In this document: positions 1 to 10,353 of the stretch, piece by piece
Layout of the letters: each line of letters begins with the position of its first letter
Numbering within the stretch: the first letter of the stretch is position 1
Assembly: GCA_002339675.1 (NCBI GenBank)
Contig: DDKB01000008.1
Span: 310,001 to 374,000 of the forward strand
Length of the DNA: 64,000 bases
Source: Stutzerimonas stutzeri
GTDB taxonomy: Bacteria > Pseudomonadota > Gammaproteobacteria > Pseudomonadales > Pseudomonadaceae
Direction: 5' to 3'
Made by a program: the position numbers and the translations under genes
The notes under the pieces: generated by a model
Seen by the model: the letters and a program-made list of their open reading frames with translations, nothing else
What the model was told of the DNA's origin: nothing
Databases searched by the model: none

Positions 1-262
1 GATTCATGCCATTCACTTCAAACTGGGGCCGGGCGGGACAGGCAAGAGCCTTCCCGGTGTGCGTCAGCATTCTAGACAGTTCCGCGGCCGGCCCGCATGT
101 CGATTTCCGCTCGGGCAATGCCCAAACCTGCAGCGCCGGGTGCGGCCTTACATACAGGCTCTCATCATTGGCGCGCATGGCGACTATCGAACTGCGCGAC
201 TGGAGTTGTGCCAGCGGTGCGGATAGAGTCACTCCCACAGTAGTAATCGAGGGGTCTTGTTC

Positions 263-1279
263 ATGTCCCGCATCATCCGCTTCCACCAGTTCGGCCCTGC
301 TGATGTCCTGCGCTACGAGCAGCAGGACGAGCTGCGCCCGGGGCCGGGAGAGGTGCTGATCGACGTCCAGGCGATCGGCGTGAGCTGGAACGACGTTCTC
401 TGGCGGCAGGACCTGGCGCCGCGGCATGCAAAATTGCCGGCTGGGCTCGGCAGCGAAATTGCCGGCGCCATCCGCGCCGTGGGCGAGGACGTCGACGGCT
501 TTGCGGTGGGTGACCTGGTGGCGAGTTTTCCGGCACACGACCTTAACCGCTACCCGTTGTACGGCGAGCAGGTGCTATTGCCCACGACCTCCTTGGTGCA
601 CTATCCCGAGCGGCTGACGGCAGTCGAGGCGGCGGTGCATTTTACCCCGGCGCTGGTGGCCTACTTCGCCTTGGTCGAGCTGGCGCAACTGGAACCCGGC
701 CAGTACGTGCTGATCACCGAGGCCCGCCATTGCACCGGCCCCATCGCGGTACAGATCGCCAAGGCGCTCGGCGCGCGGGTCATCGCCACGTGCGATACCG
801 TCGACGATCGCGATTTTCTCCGCGAGCTGGGTGCCGAAACGGTGATCGTCACCGAAGAGGAAGACCTGGTCGGCCGCTTGCAGAAGATCACAGCCGGGGC
901 GGGTGTCGAGGTGGTGCTCGATGGGTGCGGTGGCTCGCGCATGAAGCTGCTCGGCGATGTCATCGCGCCGCGCGGCAAGCTCATTCTCTACGGCCTCAAC
1001 GGCGGCAACGAAACCGCATTCCCGGCCTGTGCCGCATTCAAGAAGAACTTCAAATTCTTCCTGCATTGCCTGTGTGATTTCACAGGTCAACCCGACCTCG
1101 GCATCGAGCAGGATCGCCAGGCTGTCGAGCGTGCATTGCTGCACATCAATCAGCTGACCGCCGATCGCATGATTGCGCCCCAAGTGGACCGGGTATTCGG
1201 CTTCGACGAGGTGGTCGAGGCGCATCGATACGTCGAAAGCGGCGTGCCGCGCGGCCGCGTGGCATTGCGCCTGAACTGA
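263..1279 (+). CDS. Zinc-independent MDR-family (quinone oxidoreductase-like) dehydrogenase
   Basis: A 338-residue medium-chain dehydrogenase/reductase, probably a soluble NAD(P)H-dependent oxidoreductase of unknown substrate. It has an N-terminal GroES-like domain (about 1-120) and a Rossmann domain (about 130-260). The zinc-binding GHE of true alcohol dehydrogenases is replaced by GLGSE and the structural four-cysteine loop is absent, so it belongs to the quinone-oxidoreductase side of the family. The usual glycine-rich nucleotide loop reads EARHCTGP, a divergent form. ATG at 263 is chosen because a GAGGGG ribosome site lies 8 bases upstream; an in-frame TTG at 257 is poorer. It is followed by a strong terminator, so it is probably monocistronic. 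Confidence 0.8.
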   Translation: MSRIIRFHQFGPADVLRYEQQDELRPGPGEVLIDVQAIGVSWNDVLWRQDLAPRHAKLPAGLGSEIAGAIRAVGEDVDGFAVGDLVASFPAHDLNRYPLYGEQVLLPTTSLVHYPERLTAVEAAVHFTPALVAYFALVELAQLEPGQYVLITEARHCTGPIAVQIAKALGARVIATCDTVDDRDFLRELGAETVIVTEEEDLVGRLQKITAGAGVEVVLDGCGGSRMKLLGDVIAPRGKLILYGLNGGNETAFPACAAFKKNFKFFLHCLCDFTGQPDLGIEQDRQAVERALLHINQLTADRMIAPQVDRVFGFDEVVEAHRYVESGVPRGRVALRLN

Positions 1280-1305
1280 CCGCAGCGCGTCGATGGCTGT
1301 CGCTG

Positions 1306-1329
1306 ACCCCGCCTGGTGCGGGGTTTTTT
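1306..1329 (+). terminator. Rho-independent terminator after the MDR dehydrogenase gene
   Basis: Perfect 7-bp stem ACCCCGC/GCGGGGT (1306-1312 and 1318-1324) around a 5-base loop, followed directly by a T run to 1329. It lies 27 bases past the stop codon at 1279. Confidence 0.9.
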
Positions 1330-1471
1330 CATTTACTCGCGGCATCTGATTGCTCGCCACCTGCGTGACAGGCGAACGGCCGGGCGGGCCTCTCATCGCA
1401 CTGCAGAAACTTTCCCCCTGCCGGCAAAGTCCTCCAGATACAGGTCAATCAACCGTGACGGAGAGTTTTGC

Positions 1472-2329
<858 letters not shown>

Positions 2330-2357
2330 TCGCACCACGGCGACAGGAGGGAAGACT

Positions 2358-3374
2358 ATGCCCCGTACGATCTGGAAAGGCGCCGTCAGCTTTGGGCTGG
2401 TGCACATTCCCGTTGCGCTCGTGCCGGCCACAACCCGGCAGGGTATCGACTTCGACTGGCTCGACAAGCGCAGCATGGACCGGGTCGGCTACAAGCGCAT
2501 CAACAAGACCACTGGTGAAGACATCGACAGCGAAAACATCGTCAAGGGCGTGGAGTACGAGAAGGGCAACTACGTCGTGATCAGTGACGAGGAGATCAAG
2601 GCCGCGCACCCGAAAGCCACGCAGACCGTTGACATCGTCGCCTTCGTCGACGCCAAGGACATCTCCTTCCTCTATATCGACACGCCGTATTACCTGACGC
2701 CTGACCGTCGCGGCGAAAAGGTCTATGCCCTGTTGCGCGAGACGCTGCTCCAGACCGGCAAGGTCGGCATCGCCAACGTCGTGTTGCGTAACAAGCAGCA
2801 CCTGGCGGTGGTGATGCCGCTGGGTAAGGCGCTGGTGATGAATACGCTGCGCTGGGCCGATGAGGTACGCGGCGTCGAATACCTGGAAATGAAGGACGAA
2901 GCGCTCAACGCCGACCTCAACGCCAAGGAACTCGATATGGCCAAGCGGCTGGTCGAGGACATGACCGAGGCCTGGGACCCCGAGCAATACAAGGACACCT
3001 TTCAGGACCAGATCATGGACCTGGTCGAGACCAAGGCCCGCGAAGGCAAGCTCGAAGCCGTCGGCGGACCGGAAGAGGCGGTCGACCGGCGCAGCGCCGA
3101 CGTCATCGACCTGACCGAATTGCTCAAGCGCAGCCTGGCCGGAAAGTCGGCGAAAAAGGCGCCGCCAGCCGAAGAAGTCGAAGACGACTCGGCTGATGAT
3201 GGCGAAGAGGCAACGCCCAGCAAGCGGACGGCGAGCAAACCCACCACCAGCAAGGCCAAGACGCCGGCAAAGTCGACTGCGAGCAAGGCCTCGACCAGCA
3301 AGACGTCGCCGGCGCGCAAGAGTCCGGCCAGTAAGACCGCCGCCAGCAAGTCCAGCAGCAAGAAGGCCAGCTGA
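2358..3374 (+). CDS. ku: Non-homologous end-joining protein Ku
   Basis: Bacterial Ku, 338 residues. It binds double-strand DNA ends as a homodimer and recruits LigD for end joining. The N-terminus MPRTIWKGAVSFGLV is the family signature, and the Ku core spans about residues 1-260. The last 80 residues form a low-complexity Lys/Ala/Ser/Thr tail made of short SK and TSK repeats, like the basic C-terminal tails that aid DNA binding and threading in other bacterial Ku proteins. It is preceded by AGGAGGGAAG and followed 14 bases later by the LigD-type polymerase gene, so the two form an operon. The partner ligase gene ligD lies 34 kb away in this window. Confidence 0.96.
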   Translation: MPRTIWKGAVSFGLVHIPVALVPATTRQGIDFDWLDKRSMDRVGYKRINKTTGEDIDSENIVKGVEYEKGNYVVISDEEIKAAHPKATQTVDIVAFVDAKDISFLYIDTPYYLTPDRRGEKVYALLRETLLQTGKVGIANVVLRNKQHLAVVMPLGKALVMNTLRWADEVRGVEYLEMKDEALNADLNAKELDMAKRLVEDMTEAWDPEQYKDTFQDQIMDLVETKAREGKLEAVGGPEEAVDRRSADVIDLTELLKRSLAGKSAKKAPPAEEVEDDSADDGEEATPSKRTASKPTTSKAKTPAKSTASKASTSKTSPARKSPASKTAASKSSSKKAS

Positions 3375-3388
3375 CGTGGAGAAGAGCC

Positions 3389-4306
3389 ATGGCTGTTACA
3401 TCGGGGAAGGCCCGGCCCGAGGTGGGCGGGATCGGGATCAGCAACCCGCAGCGGGTGATCGACGAACGCAGCGGCGCGACCAAGTTGCAGCTGGCTCAGT
3501 ACTACCTGCAGGTCGGCGAGCGGCTGATGCCGCATCTGGTCGCCCGACCGCTGTCCATCGTCCGCGCACCGGAAGGCATTGCCGGGGAGCGGTTTTTCCA
3601 GCGCCACTGCGGACGGCTGAAAATGCCCCACATGCACGTGCTGGACAGGGCGCTCGATCCGGAGCACGCGCGGCTTATTCAGGCGGATACGCTCACCGCG
3701 GTCATCGAGGCGGTACAGATGGGCACTGTAGAGTTTCATACCTGGAACGCACGCAGCGACCGCATCGACCGGCCTGATCGCATCGTTTTCGACCTGGACC
3801 CGGATCCCGAGTTGCCGTGGGCGAGCATGGTCGAGGCGACCGACCTGACGCTTGGCTTGCTGGATGAGCTGGGCCTGCGCGCCTTCATCAAGACCAGCGG
3901 CGGGCGCGGTGTTCATGTGGTCGTACCCATCGCGCGGCGGCATGACTGGAGCAGCGTCAACCGCTTCGCGCGAGGCGTGACCGAGCGGCTGGCAAAGCAG
4001 GCCCCGGAGCGGATCGTCGCCAAGATGGGGCCGAAGAACCGGGTCGGAACGATTTTCGTCGACTACCTGCGCAACCAGCGTGGCGCCAGCACGGTGGCCG
4101 CTTATTCGGTTCGCGCCAGGCCCGGCCTGCCGGTATCGGTGCCAATCCGCCACGAAGAGCTGGCGTGCATCGAGCGCGCCGATCACTGGAGCATCGCCAA
4201 TCTCGCAGAACGCCTGGAGGCCGATGACCCTTGGGCTGACTACGCTTCGACTCGTCAGGCGCTGTCGTCGCGTTTGCTCGAGCAGGTCCGCTACGGCGAC
4301 GAGTGA
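3389..4306 (+). CDS. Stand-alone LigD-type primase/polymerase (end-joining polymerase)
   Basis: A 305-residue archaeo-eukaryotic primase-family polymerase equivalent to the C-terminal polymerase domain of LigD, with no ligase or phosphoesterase part. In such proteins it fills gaps and adds ribonucleotides at aligned DNA ends. The catalytic set is intact: His117, Asp135 and Asp137 in FDLDPDP, Ser170 and His176 in SGGRGVH, and Asp225 in FVDYLRN. It is co-oriented with ku (14-base gap), which ties it to end joining. It is closely similar to the polymerase domain of the ligD gene at 37933-40530 (shared ISNP-RVID-GATKL, GASTVAAYSVRARPGL), so it is a paralogue of that domain. Confidence 0.92.
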   Translation: MAVTSGKARPEVGGIGISNPQRVIDERSGATKLQLAQYYLQVGERLMPHLVARPLSIVRAPEGIAGERFFQRHCGRLKMPHMHVLDRALDPEHARLIQADTLTAVIEAVQMGTVEFHTWNARSDRIDRPDRIVFDLDPDPELPWASMVEATDLTLGLLDELGLRAFIKTSGGRGVHVVVPIARRHDWSSVNRFARGVTERLAKQAPERIVAKMGPKNRVGTIFVDYLRNQRGASTVAAYSVRARPGLPVSVPIRHEELACIERADHWSIANLAERLEADDPWADYASTRQALSSRLLEQVRYGDE

Positions 4307-4479
4307 CTCGTCCGAGGCGCCTTCCCAACCACGAAAGTCCGACTACGCTAAGACAAGCGCAGCGCGAAGGCCGCGCCCGTCGATCACCGCGGATGAACCA
4401 TTGCAGAGCGGTCGCGGTCGATTGACCGATGAACGGACATAACTAGAAACAAGCAGAATTCAAGCAACAGGAGATACCG

Positions 4480-7400
4480 ATGACCGTGCGAGTATCCCGG
4501 CGACAGTTCCTGAAGTTCGGTGCGGCTGGTGTAGGCGCATCGAGCATGGCCATGATGGGATTTGCGCCTGATGAAGCCGTTGCGTCGATTCGTCACTTCA
4601 AGCTGACCGGCGCCAAAGTCACCCGCAACATTTGCACCTACTGCTCGGTAGGCTGCGGCATGTTGCTTTACGCACGGGGCGATGGAGCCGCCAACGTGGT
4701 CGACGACATCTATCACGTCGAAGGCGATCCGGATCATCCGGTCAGTCGCGGCTCGCTGTGCCCTCGCGGCGCCGGCGTGCTGGACTTCATCAAGAGCCCG
4801 TCGCGGGTCAAGTACCCCGAAGTGCGCGACCCTTATACCAATGAGTGGAAGCGCATCAGCTGGGAAGACGCCCTGACGCGCATCGCGCGGCACATGAAGG
4901 ACGACCGCGACCGGAACTTCGAAACCCATGACGAGCAGGGCAGGCTGGTCAATCGCTGGATGACCACCTCGATGGTCGCCGCATCGGCCTGTACCAACGA
5001 GACGGCGTATCTGACGCAGAAAATTACTCGGGCGTTGGGCATCCTCAAAATAGACAACCAGGCGCGCGTCTGACACGGACCAACGGTGGCAGGTCTTGCC
5101 CCTTCATTTGGTCGCGGTGCCATGACGAACCACTGGGCGGACATCGGCAATGCCAATGTCATTCTGTCCATGGGCGGCAACTCCGCTGAGGCACACCCGG
5201 TCGGTTTTCGCTGGGTGATGAAAGCCAAGGAGCGCAGCAATGCGATCCTGATTTCGATCGACCCTCGATTCAATCGCACTACGGCGGTGGCCGATTACCA
5301 TGCCTGGATTCGTACCGGCACGGATATCGCGTTCCTGGGTGGTTTCATCAATTACCTGATTGAAACCGGTCGTTATGCCCATGAATACGTGCGCGAGTAC
5401 ACCGATGCCAGCCTGATCGTAAAAGAAGGGTTCGGCTTCGAAGACGGCCTGTTCACTGGCTACGACGAGGACACGCACACCTACGATCGCAAGAGCTGGA
5501 ACTTCGAGCTGGACGAAAGTGGCTTCGCCCGCCGCGATCCAAGCCTTGAGCATCCGCGCTGCGTGTTCCGCCTGCTGCAACAACATTACAGCCGCTACAC
5601 CGTGGATCAGGTGGAGACCATCTGCGGCATGCCGCAGGAAACGGTGTTGCAGCTCTGGGACCTCATGGCTCAGACGTCGGCGCCCGACAAGACCATGACG
5701 ATCCTCTACGCCCTGGGCTGGACCCAGCACACCATTGGTTCGCAGATCATCCGCTGCGGTGCCATGGTGCAGCTGTTGCTGGGCAACATGGGCATGCCTG
5801 GAGGCGGCGTCAACGCGCTGCGCGGCCATTCCAACATCCAGGGTCTGACGGATATAGGCCTGCTGTCTAACCTGCTGCCGGGTTACATGAACCTGCCGTC
5901 GGCAAACCTGCAGTCCTATGACGACTACATGAAGACGCGGATCAAACCGCCTCTGCTCGAAGGGGAGGTGTCTTACTGGAAGTTCTACGAACGGTTCTTC
6001 GTCAGCCTGATGAAGGACTGGTACGGCGAGGCGGCGACCAAAGATAACAATTGGTGCTACGACTGGTTGCCCAAGCTGTCCGCGCCCATTTATGACGTGC
6101 TGTACGCAATCAATGACATGACCCTGGGCAAGATGACCGGGGCCTTCTGCCAGGGCTTCAACATCTTGGCGTCCTTCCCGAACAAGGCGAAGGTGTTCGA
6201 GGGCCTCTCCAAGCTCAAGTTCCTGGTCATCATGGACCCACTGACAGTGGAAACCGGCGAGTTCTGGAAGAACTTCGGCGAATACCACGACGTCGACCCG
6301 TCGAAGATCGGCACTGAGGTGTTCCGCCTTCCAACCACCTGTTTCGCTGAAGACTCCGGGTCGATCACCAACAGCGCTCGCTGGTTGCAGTGGCATGAGA
6401 AAGCGGCACCGGGACCTGGCGAGTCGCTGACCGACACAGAGATCCTCGGCGATCTGATGCTGCGGCTCAAGGCGATGTACCAGGAAGAGGGCGGGGCTTT
6501 CCCCGATCCGATTCTCAACCTCAGCTGGAACTACAAGGATCCCAACTTCCCCGCGGCCTACGAGCTGGCGATGGAATACAACGGGCGCGCGCTGGCAGAC
6601 CTGACGGACGACACCGGTAAGGTCATCCGCCGCAAGGGCGAGCAGCTGAAAGATTTCAGCGAGTTGCGCGCCGACGGGACCACGGCCTGTGGCTGCTGGA
6701 TTTACTCTGGCGCCTGGCCGCAGGAAGGCAACATGATGGCCCGTCGCGATAATTCAGATCCGTATGACACCGGCAATACACTAGGCTGGGCCTGGGCTTG
6801 GCCGATGAATCGCCGGCTGCTCTACAACCGCGCATCAGCCCGACCGGACGGCACGCCCTGGGCAGTCAACAAGGCGTTCATCTGGTGGGATGGCGAACGC
6901 TGGACGGGGGCTGACGTCCCCGACTTCCCGCTCACGTCGCCGCCGTCTGCCGGCGTGCGGCCATTCATCGTCACGCAGACCGGGACCGGTCACCTGTTCT
7001 CCAGCGAATGGCTGAATGAGGGGCCGTTCCCGGAGCACTATGAGCCGATGGAGAGCCCGATCGACCGCAACCCGATGAGTCCGAACAACCCGTTGGCGAT
7101 GCACAACCCGATCGTACGGGTGTTCGAGCAGGACAGGGATTCGTTCGGGTCGAACAAGGAGTTCCCGTACGCGGCGACGACGTACCGGCTGACCGAGCAT
7201 TTCCACTTCTGGACGACCCATGCTCGGCTCAACGCAATCGCGCAGCCGGAAAAATTCGTCGAAATCGGAGAGGTGCTCGCCGGAGAACTGGGGATTGTGG
7301 CCGGCGAACGCGTGCGGGTTCGCTCCAAGCGAGGCTTCATCACCGCGGTTGCCGTGGTGACCAAGCGACTGGTGCCGCTGGAGATCGATGGGCGCACGGT

Positions 7401-7560
7401 GCATCAGGTCGGCATTCCGATTCACTGGGGCTTCAAGGGCGTCGCAAAGAAGGCGCACCTGACCAATACCCTCACGCCCTTCGTGGGTGACGGGAACACC
7501 CAGACACCGGAATTCAAGTCGTTTCTGGTGACCGTGGAAAAAATCGGAGGTGCCGTCTGA
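4480..7560 (+). CDS. fdnG: Formate dehydrogenase, major (alpha) subunit, selenocysteine-containing
   Basis: The catalytic Mo/W-bis-MGD subunit of membrane-bound formate dehydrogenase (FdnG/FdoG type). It oxidises formate in the periplasm and passes electrons to the beta and gamma subunits. An in-frame TGA at 5071-5073 encodes selenocysteine at residue 198; reading through it gives 1026 residues, the normal family length. The peptide flanking the TGA (NQARV, then HGPTVAGLAP) is the FdnG active site. A twin-arginine signal, RRQFLKF, is at residues 7-13. The [4Fe-4S] ligands are Cys52, 55, 59 and 94. AGGAGA precedes ATG 4480. The gene overlaps the beta-subunit start by one base (TGATG). An annotator that treats TGA as stop would split it into two false genes. 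Confidence 0.96.
5071..5113 (+). promoter_or_regulatory. Bacterial SECIS element with UGA selenocysteine codon
   Basis: Directly after the TGA, a stem-loop can be drawn in the mRNA. The lower stem is GACC (5078-5081) with GGTC (5110-5113), extended by AA/TT. The apical stem is GGCA (5088-5091) with TGCC (5097-5100) around the loop GGTCT. The GCAGGTCT apex matches the SelB-binding loop of E. coli fdhF/fdnG as I remember it. The selA/selB/selC genes needed for decoding are not in this window. Confidence 0.85.
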
Positions 7561-8495
7561 TGCGAGGCGACCAGATCAACCTGCAGAACATCATTGCCCG
7601 TTCGGCCACCACGACGCCGTCGCCGCAGGTGCGGCACGGCGGCGTCGAAAAGGTCACCAAACTGATCGATGTCTCGGTGTGCATTGGCTGCAAGGCGTGC
7701 CAGGTAGCGTGCTCGGAGTGGAACGACCTGCGCGACGACGTCGGCGAGTGTGACGGGACCTACAACAACCCCCAGGACCTGAGCCCCGAATCCTTCGAGG
7801 TGATGCGCTTCTCCGAGTACGAGGACGAGCAGGGCAACCTGGAATGGCTGATCCGCAAGGACAACTGCATGCATTGCGCCGAGCCGGGCTGCCTCAAGGC
7901 CTGCCCGTCCCCCGGTGCCATCGTTCAGTACGCCAACGGCATCGTCGATTTCAACTCGGAGCACTGTATCGGTTGTGGCTACTGCGTGGCTGGCTGTCCC
8001 TTCGACATTCCGCGGATCTCGAAAAAGGACAACAAAGCTTATAAATGCACCCTGTGTTCCGATCGGGTCTATCAGGGGCTGGAACCGGCTTGCGTCAAAA
8101 GCTGCCCCACGTCCGCGATCATGTTCGGCACCAAGGAAGACATGCTCGACTATGGTGCCCACCGCGTCGCACACCTGCAGGGCCGCGGCTACGACAATGC
8201 GGGGATCTACGACCCGCCCGGCGTCGGTGGCACCCACGTGGTGTATGTCCTGCAGCATGCTGATCGGCCGGAGCTCTATAGCGGGCTGCCGAAGGATCCG
8301 CAGATCAGCCCGACGGTCGAGCTCTGGAAGGGCGTCACCAAGCCGATCATGTCCGTGGCACTGGGCATGTCGGTACTGGCGGGCTTCTTCCACTACGTGA
8401 TGAAAGGCCCCAAGGAAGAACCCGAGGACGATCCCGATCCGGAACAGGCGGCCGCAGCGCGTAACATTGATCGACACGGGGAGGACCGGTTATGA
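7560..8495 (+). CDS. fdnH: Formate dehydrogenase, iron-sulfur (beta) subunit
   Basis: A 311-residue ferredoxin-like subunit that carries electrons from the alpha subunit to the cytochrome b subunit. Four cysteine clusters are visible: CIGCKACQVAC (from Cys41), CMHCAEPGCLKAC, CIGCGYCVAGCPF, and CTLCSDR with CVKSCP, consistent with four [4Fe-4S] centres. A single C-terminal membrane helix (MSVALGMSVLAGFFHYVM, about 264-281) anchors it. The start codon overlaps the alpha-subunit stop (TGATG) and its stop overlaps the next start (ATGA), showing translational coupling in one operon. Confidence 0.96.
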   Translation: MRGDQINLQNIIARSATTTPSPQVRHGGVEKVTKLIDVSVCIGCKACQVACSEWNDLRDDVGECDGTYNNPQDLSPESFEVMRFSEYEDEQGNLEWLIRKDNCMHCAEPGCLKACPSPGAIVQYANGIVDFNSEHCIGCGYCVAGCPFDIPRISKKDNKAYKCTLCSDRVYQGLEPACVKSCPTSAIMFGTKEDMLDYGAHRVAHLQGRGYDNAGIYDPPGVGGTHVVYVLQHADRPELYSGLPKDPQISPTVELWKGVTKPIMSVALGMSVLAGFFHYVMKGPKEEPEDDPDPEQAAAARNIDRHGEDRL

Positions 8496-9184
8496 GTCAC
8501 TCCAACGTACGGCACGGGATCCTTCGCTACGGCTGGTGGGCGCGGGTCAACCACTGGCTGATCGCGATCAGTTTCGTGCTACTCGCGCTGAGCGGCCTTG
8601 CGTTGTTCTACCCGACGTTCTTCGGCCTGACGGCGCTGTTCGGCGGGCCGGAGCCTACGCGCATCGTGCACCCCTACATTGGGGTGTTCATGTCGTTGTT
8701 CTTTGTCATCCAGATGGTGCGTTTCTTCGGCGACAACCTGTTCCGACGGCACGATGTGCAATGGATGAAGCAGATCCGGGACGTGCTCGGTAATCGGGAT
8801 GAGCGATTGCCGCCGGTCGGCAAGAACAATGCCGGGCAAAAGCTCGTCTATTGGATCTTTCTAGCCACGGTGCCCGTGTTGCTCATTACCGGAATCGTGC
8901 TCTGGCGACCTTGGATCGCCAGTGACATGCCGGTCTGGGCCCTGCGCTGGGCGGTGATGATCCACGCCTTCGCCGCATTCGTCGCGATCATTACGTTGAT
9001 CATCCACATCTACGCCGCCATCTGGGTCAAAGGTTCGGTGCGTGCTATGACGCAGGGTCGGGTCAGCCATGCCTGGGCACGCCATCACCATGAGCTGTGG
9101 TATGACGAAATGCGGCGCAAGGAAGGCTACGACGACCCGGGCGGACTCTCGCCCAGCCGCGACGTACCGTCGAAACGAACCTGA
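8492..9184 (+). CDS. fdnI: Formate dehydrogenase, cytochrome b556 (gamma) subunit
   Basis: A 230-residue integral membrane di-heme cytochrome b with four hydrophobic helices (about 22-42, 58-78, 118-136, 155-178). It hands electrons to quinone at the cytoplasmic side. Likely heme ligands are His21 in RVNHW and the histidines of MIHAF and IIHIY in the last helix. The hydrophilic C-terminal tail is rich in His and Arg. ATG 8492 overlaps the beta-subunit stop by four bases. The next gene, fdhE, follows after 9 bases. Confidence 0.95.
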   Translation: MSHSNVRHGILRYGWWARVNHWLIAISFVLLALSGLALFYPTFFGLTALFGGPEPTRIVHPYIGVFMSLFFVIQMVRFFGDNLFRRHDVQWMKQIRDVLGNRDERLPPVGKNNAGQKLVYWIFLATVPVLLITGIVLWRPWIASDMPVWALRWAVMIHAFAAFVAIITLIIHIYAAIWVKGSVRAMTQGRVSHAWARHHHELWYDEMRRKEGYDDPGGLSPSRDVPSKRT

Positions 9185-9193
9185 GGAGCTAAG

Positions 9194-10120
9194 GTGAAGC
9201 ACGATTTTGGAAGCGCGCCCTCGGGCATCATGGAAGCGCCCTATGTAACGCTTCCCGACGCGAAGCTGTTTAGCAAACGGGCCACCCGCCTGCGGGAACT
9301 GGTCGAGCAGGTGCCGGCACTGGACGAGTTTCTCGCCTTCATGGCGCGGCTCGTCCAGGCACAACACCAGGTGTTGACCGAGCGCGACCCTGCCTGGCAA
9401 CCAGCGCCGGATGCCTTCGACCGGGCCCTGCAGCACGCGATGCCACCGCTGGGCATCGAAGCGCTGCGCCGCGATGTACGCTGGCAGGACGACCTGATGG
9501 GGTTGCTCGATGCGCTGGAGCTGCACGTGGGGCAGCGTCAGCGGGTATTCGTTTCCAGCCTGCGGGAGATGTCGGAGCAGGCGCTGGCCGACTTGGCGGA
9601 TGATGTGTTCGACGGGCGTCCCGGGACGGACAGCACGCGTCCGTTGCTGCCGTTGGTGGCCGCCGCCCTGCAGGTGAGCTGGGCTCGGCTGGCCATGGCA
9701 CTGCCGCGCCCACCTGAGCGTCCCGGCGGCGAGGCGCGCGCGCTGTGTCCGGCCTGTGGTTCGCCACCGGTGGCCAGCGTCGTCCACAACGAGCGTCATC
9801 GCAGCGGAGTGCGCTACCTGCACTGTTCGCTGTGTGCCACCGAATGGCATCTGGAACGGGTCAAGTGCAGCGTTTGCGACACGGGAGCAAAGTTGTTGTA
9901 CCTCGGACTGGACGACGACCAAGGCAAGCCTTTTCTGCCCATCCAGGCAGAAGCCTGCAGCGGTTGCCACAGCTATCTGAAAATCGCCCAGCGCGAGACG
10001 CATGGCCGGGCAGACCCGGTGGCCGATGATCTGGCCAGCCTGGCGTTGGACCTGCTGCTGGCCGAGCAGGGTGAGTACGCCCGCAGCGGCTACAATCCGC
10101 TTCTGGTGCCCGGCACCTGA
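9194..10120 (+). CDS. fdhE: Formate dehydrogenase accessory protein FdhE
   Basis: A 308-residue cytoplasmic assembly factor for respiratory formate dehydrogenases. Its C-terminal half has the family's paired CxxC rubredoxin-like knuckles (CPAC, CSLC, CSVC, CSGC), which bind iron. The N-terminal half is helical. A GTG start at 9194 is preceded by TGAGGAGCTAAG. It is the last gene of the fdn operon here; in many pseudomonads selA and selB come next, but here the following gene is unrelated. Confidence 0.93.
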   Translation: MKHDFGSAPSGIMEAPYVTLPDAKLFSKRATRLRELVEQVPALDEFLAFMARLVQAQHQVLTERDPAWQPAPDAFDRALQHAMPPLGIEALRRDVRWQDDLMGLLDALELHVGQRQRVFVSSLREMSEQALADLADDVFDGRPGTDSTRPLLPLVAAALQVSWARLAMALPRPPERPGGEARALCPACGSPPVASVVHNERHRSGVRYLHCSLCATEWHLERVKCSVCDTGAKLLYLGLDDDQGKPFLPIQAEACSGCHSYLKIAQRETHGRADPVADDLASLALDLLLAEQGEYARSGYNPLLVPGT

Positions 10121-10353
10121 CAAGCCGATCGCCCCTGGTCGAGCGGATCATGGCGGGCCCCGGCCCGCACATGGCGCCGGTGTGTCGCAGGCAAGACCTG
10201 ACGCCTATGAAACTGGCCCGGCCCGAGCGCAAATGGCATGAGCAGGCTTCGGCTTGGCCGTGGCTGGGCATCGATCCCAGCGGCCTGTGCTGTTCACGAA
10301 TCCTTGACGGCAGGCGGTGCACAGTAGGCCTCCCATACTCAGAGGAGCCCGTC

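Noticed and set aside
1..262. A gene at the left edge of the window
   Set aside because: The open frame starting at base 6 runs into the dehydrogenase in another frame, has no ribosome site and no recognisable product.
3200..3372. Short repeats near the end of ku as a tandem DNA repeat
   Set aside because: They are codon-level Ser/Lys/Thr/Ala repeats encoding the basic Ku tail rather than an independent repeat element.
5071..5085. In-frame stop splitting the formate dehydrogenase gene, as if a pseudogene or frameshift
   Set aside because: The TGA sits at the conserved selenocysteine position, the frame continues with conserved sequence, and a SECIS-like hairpin follows.
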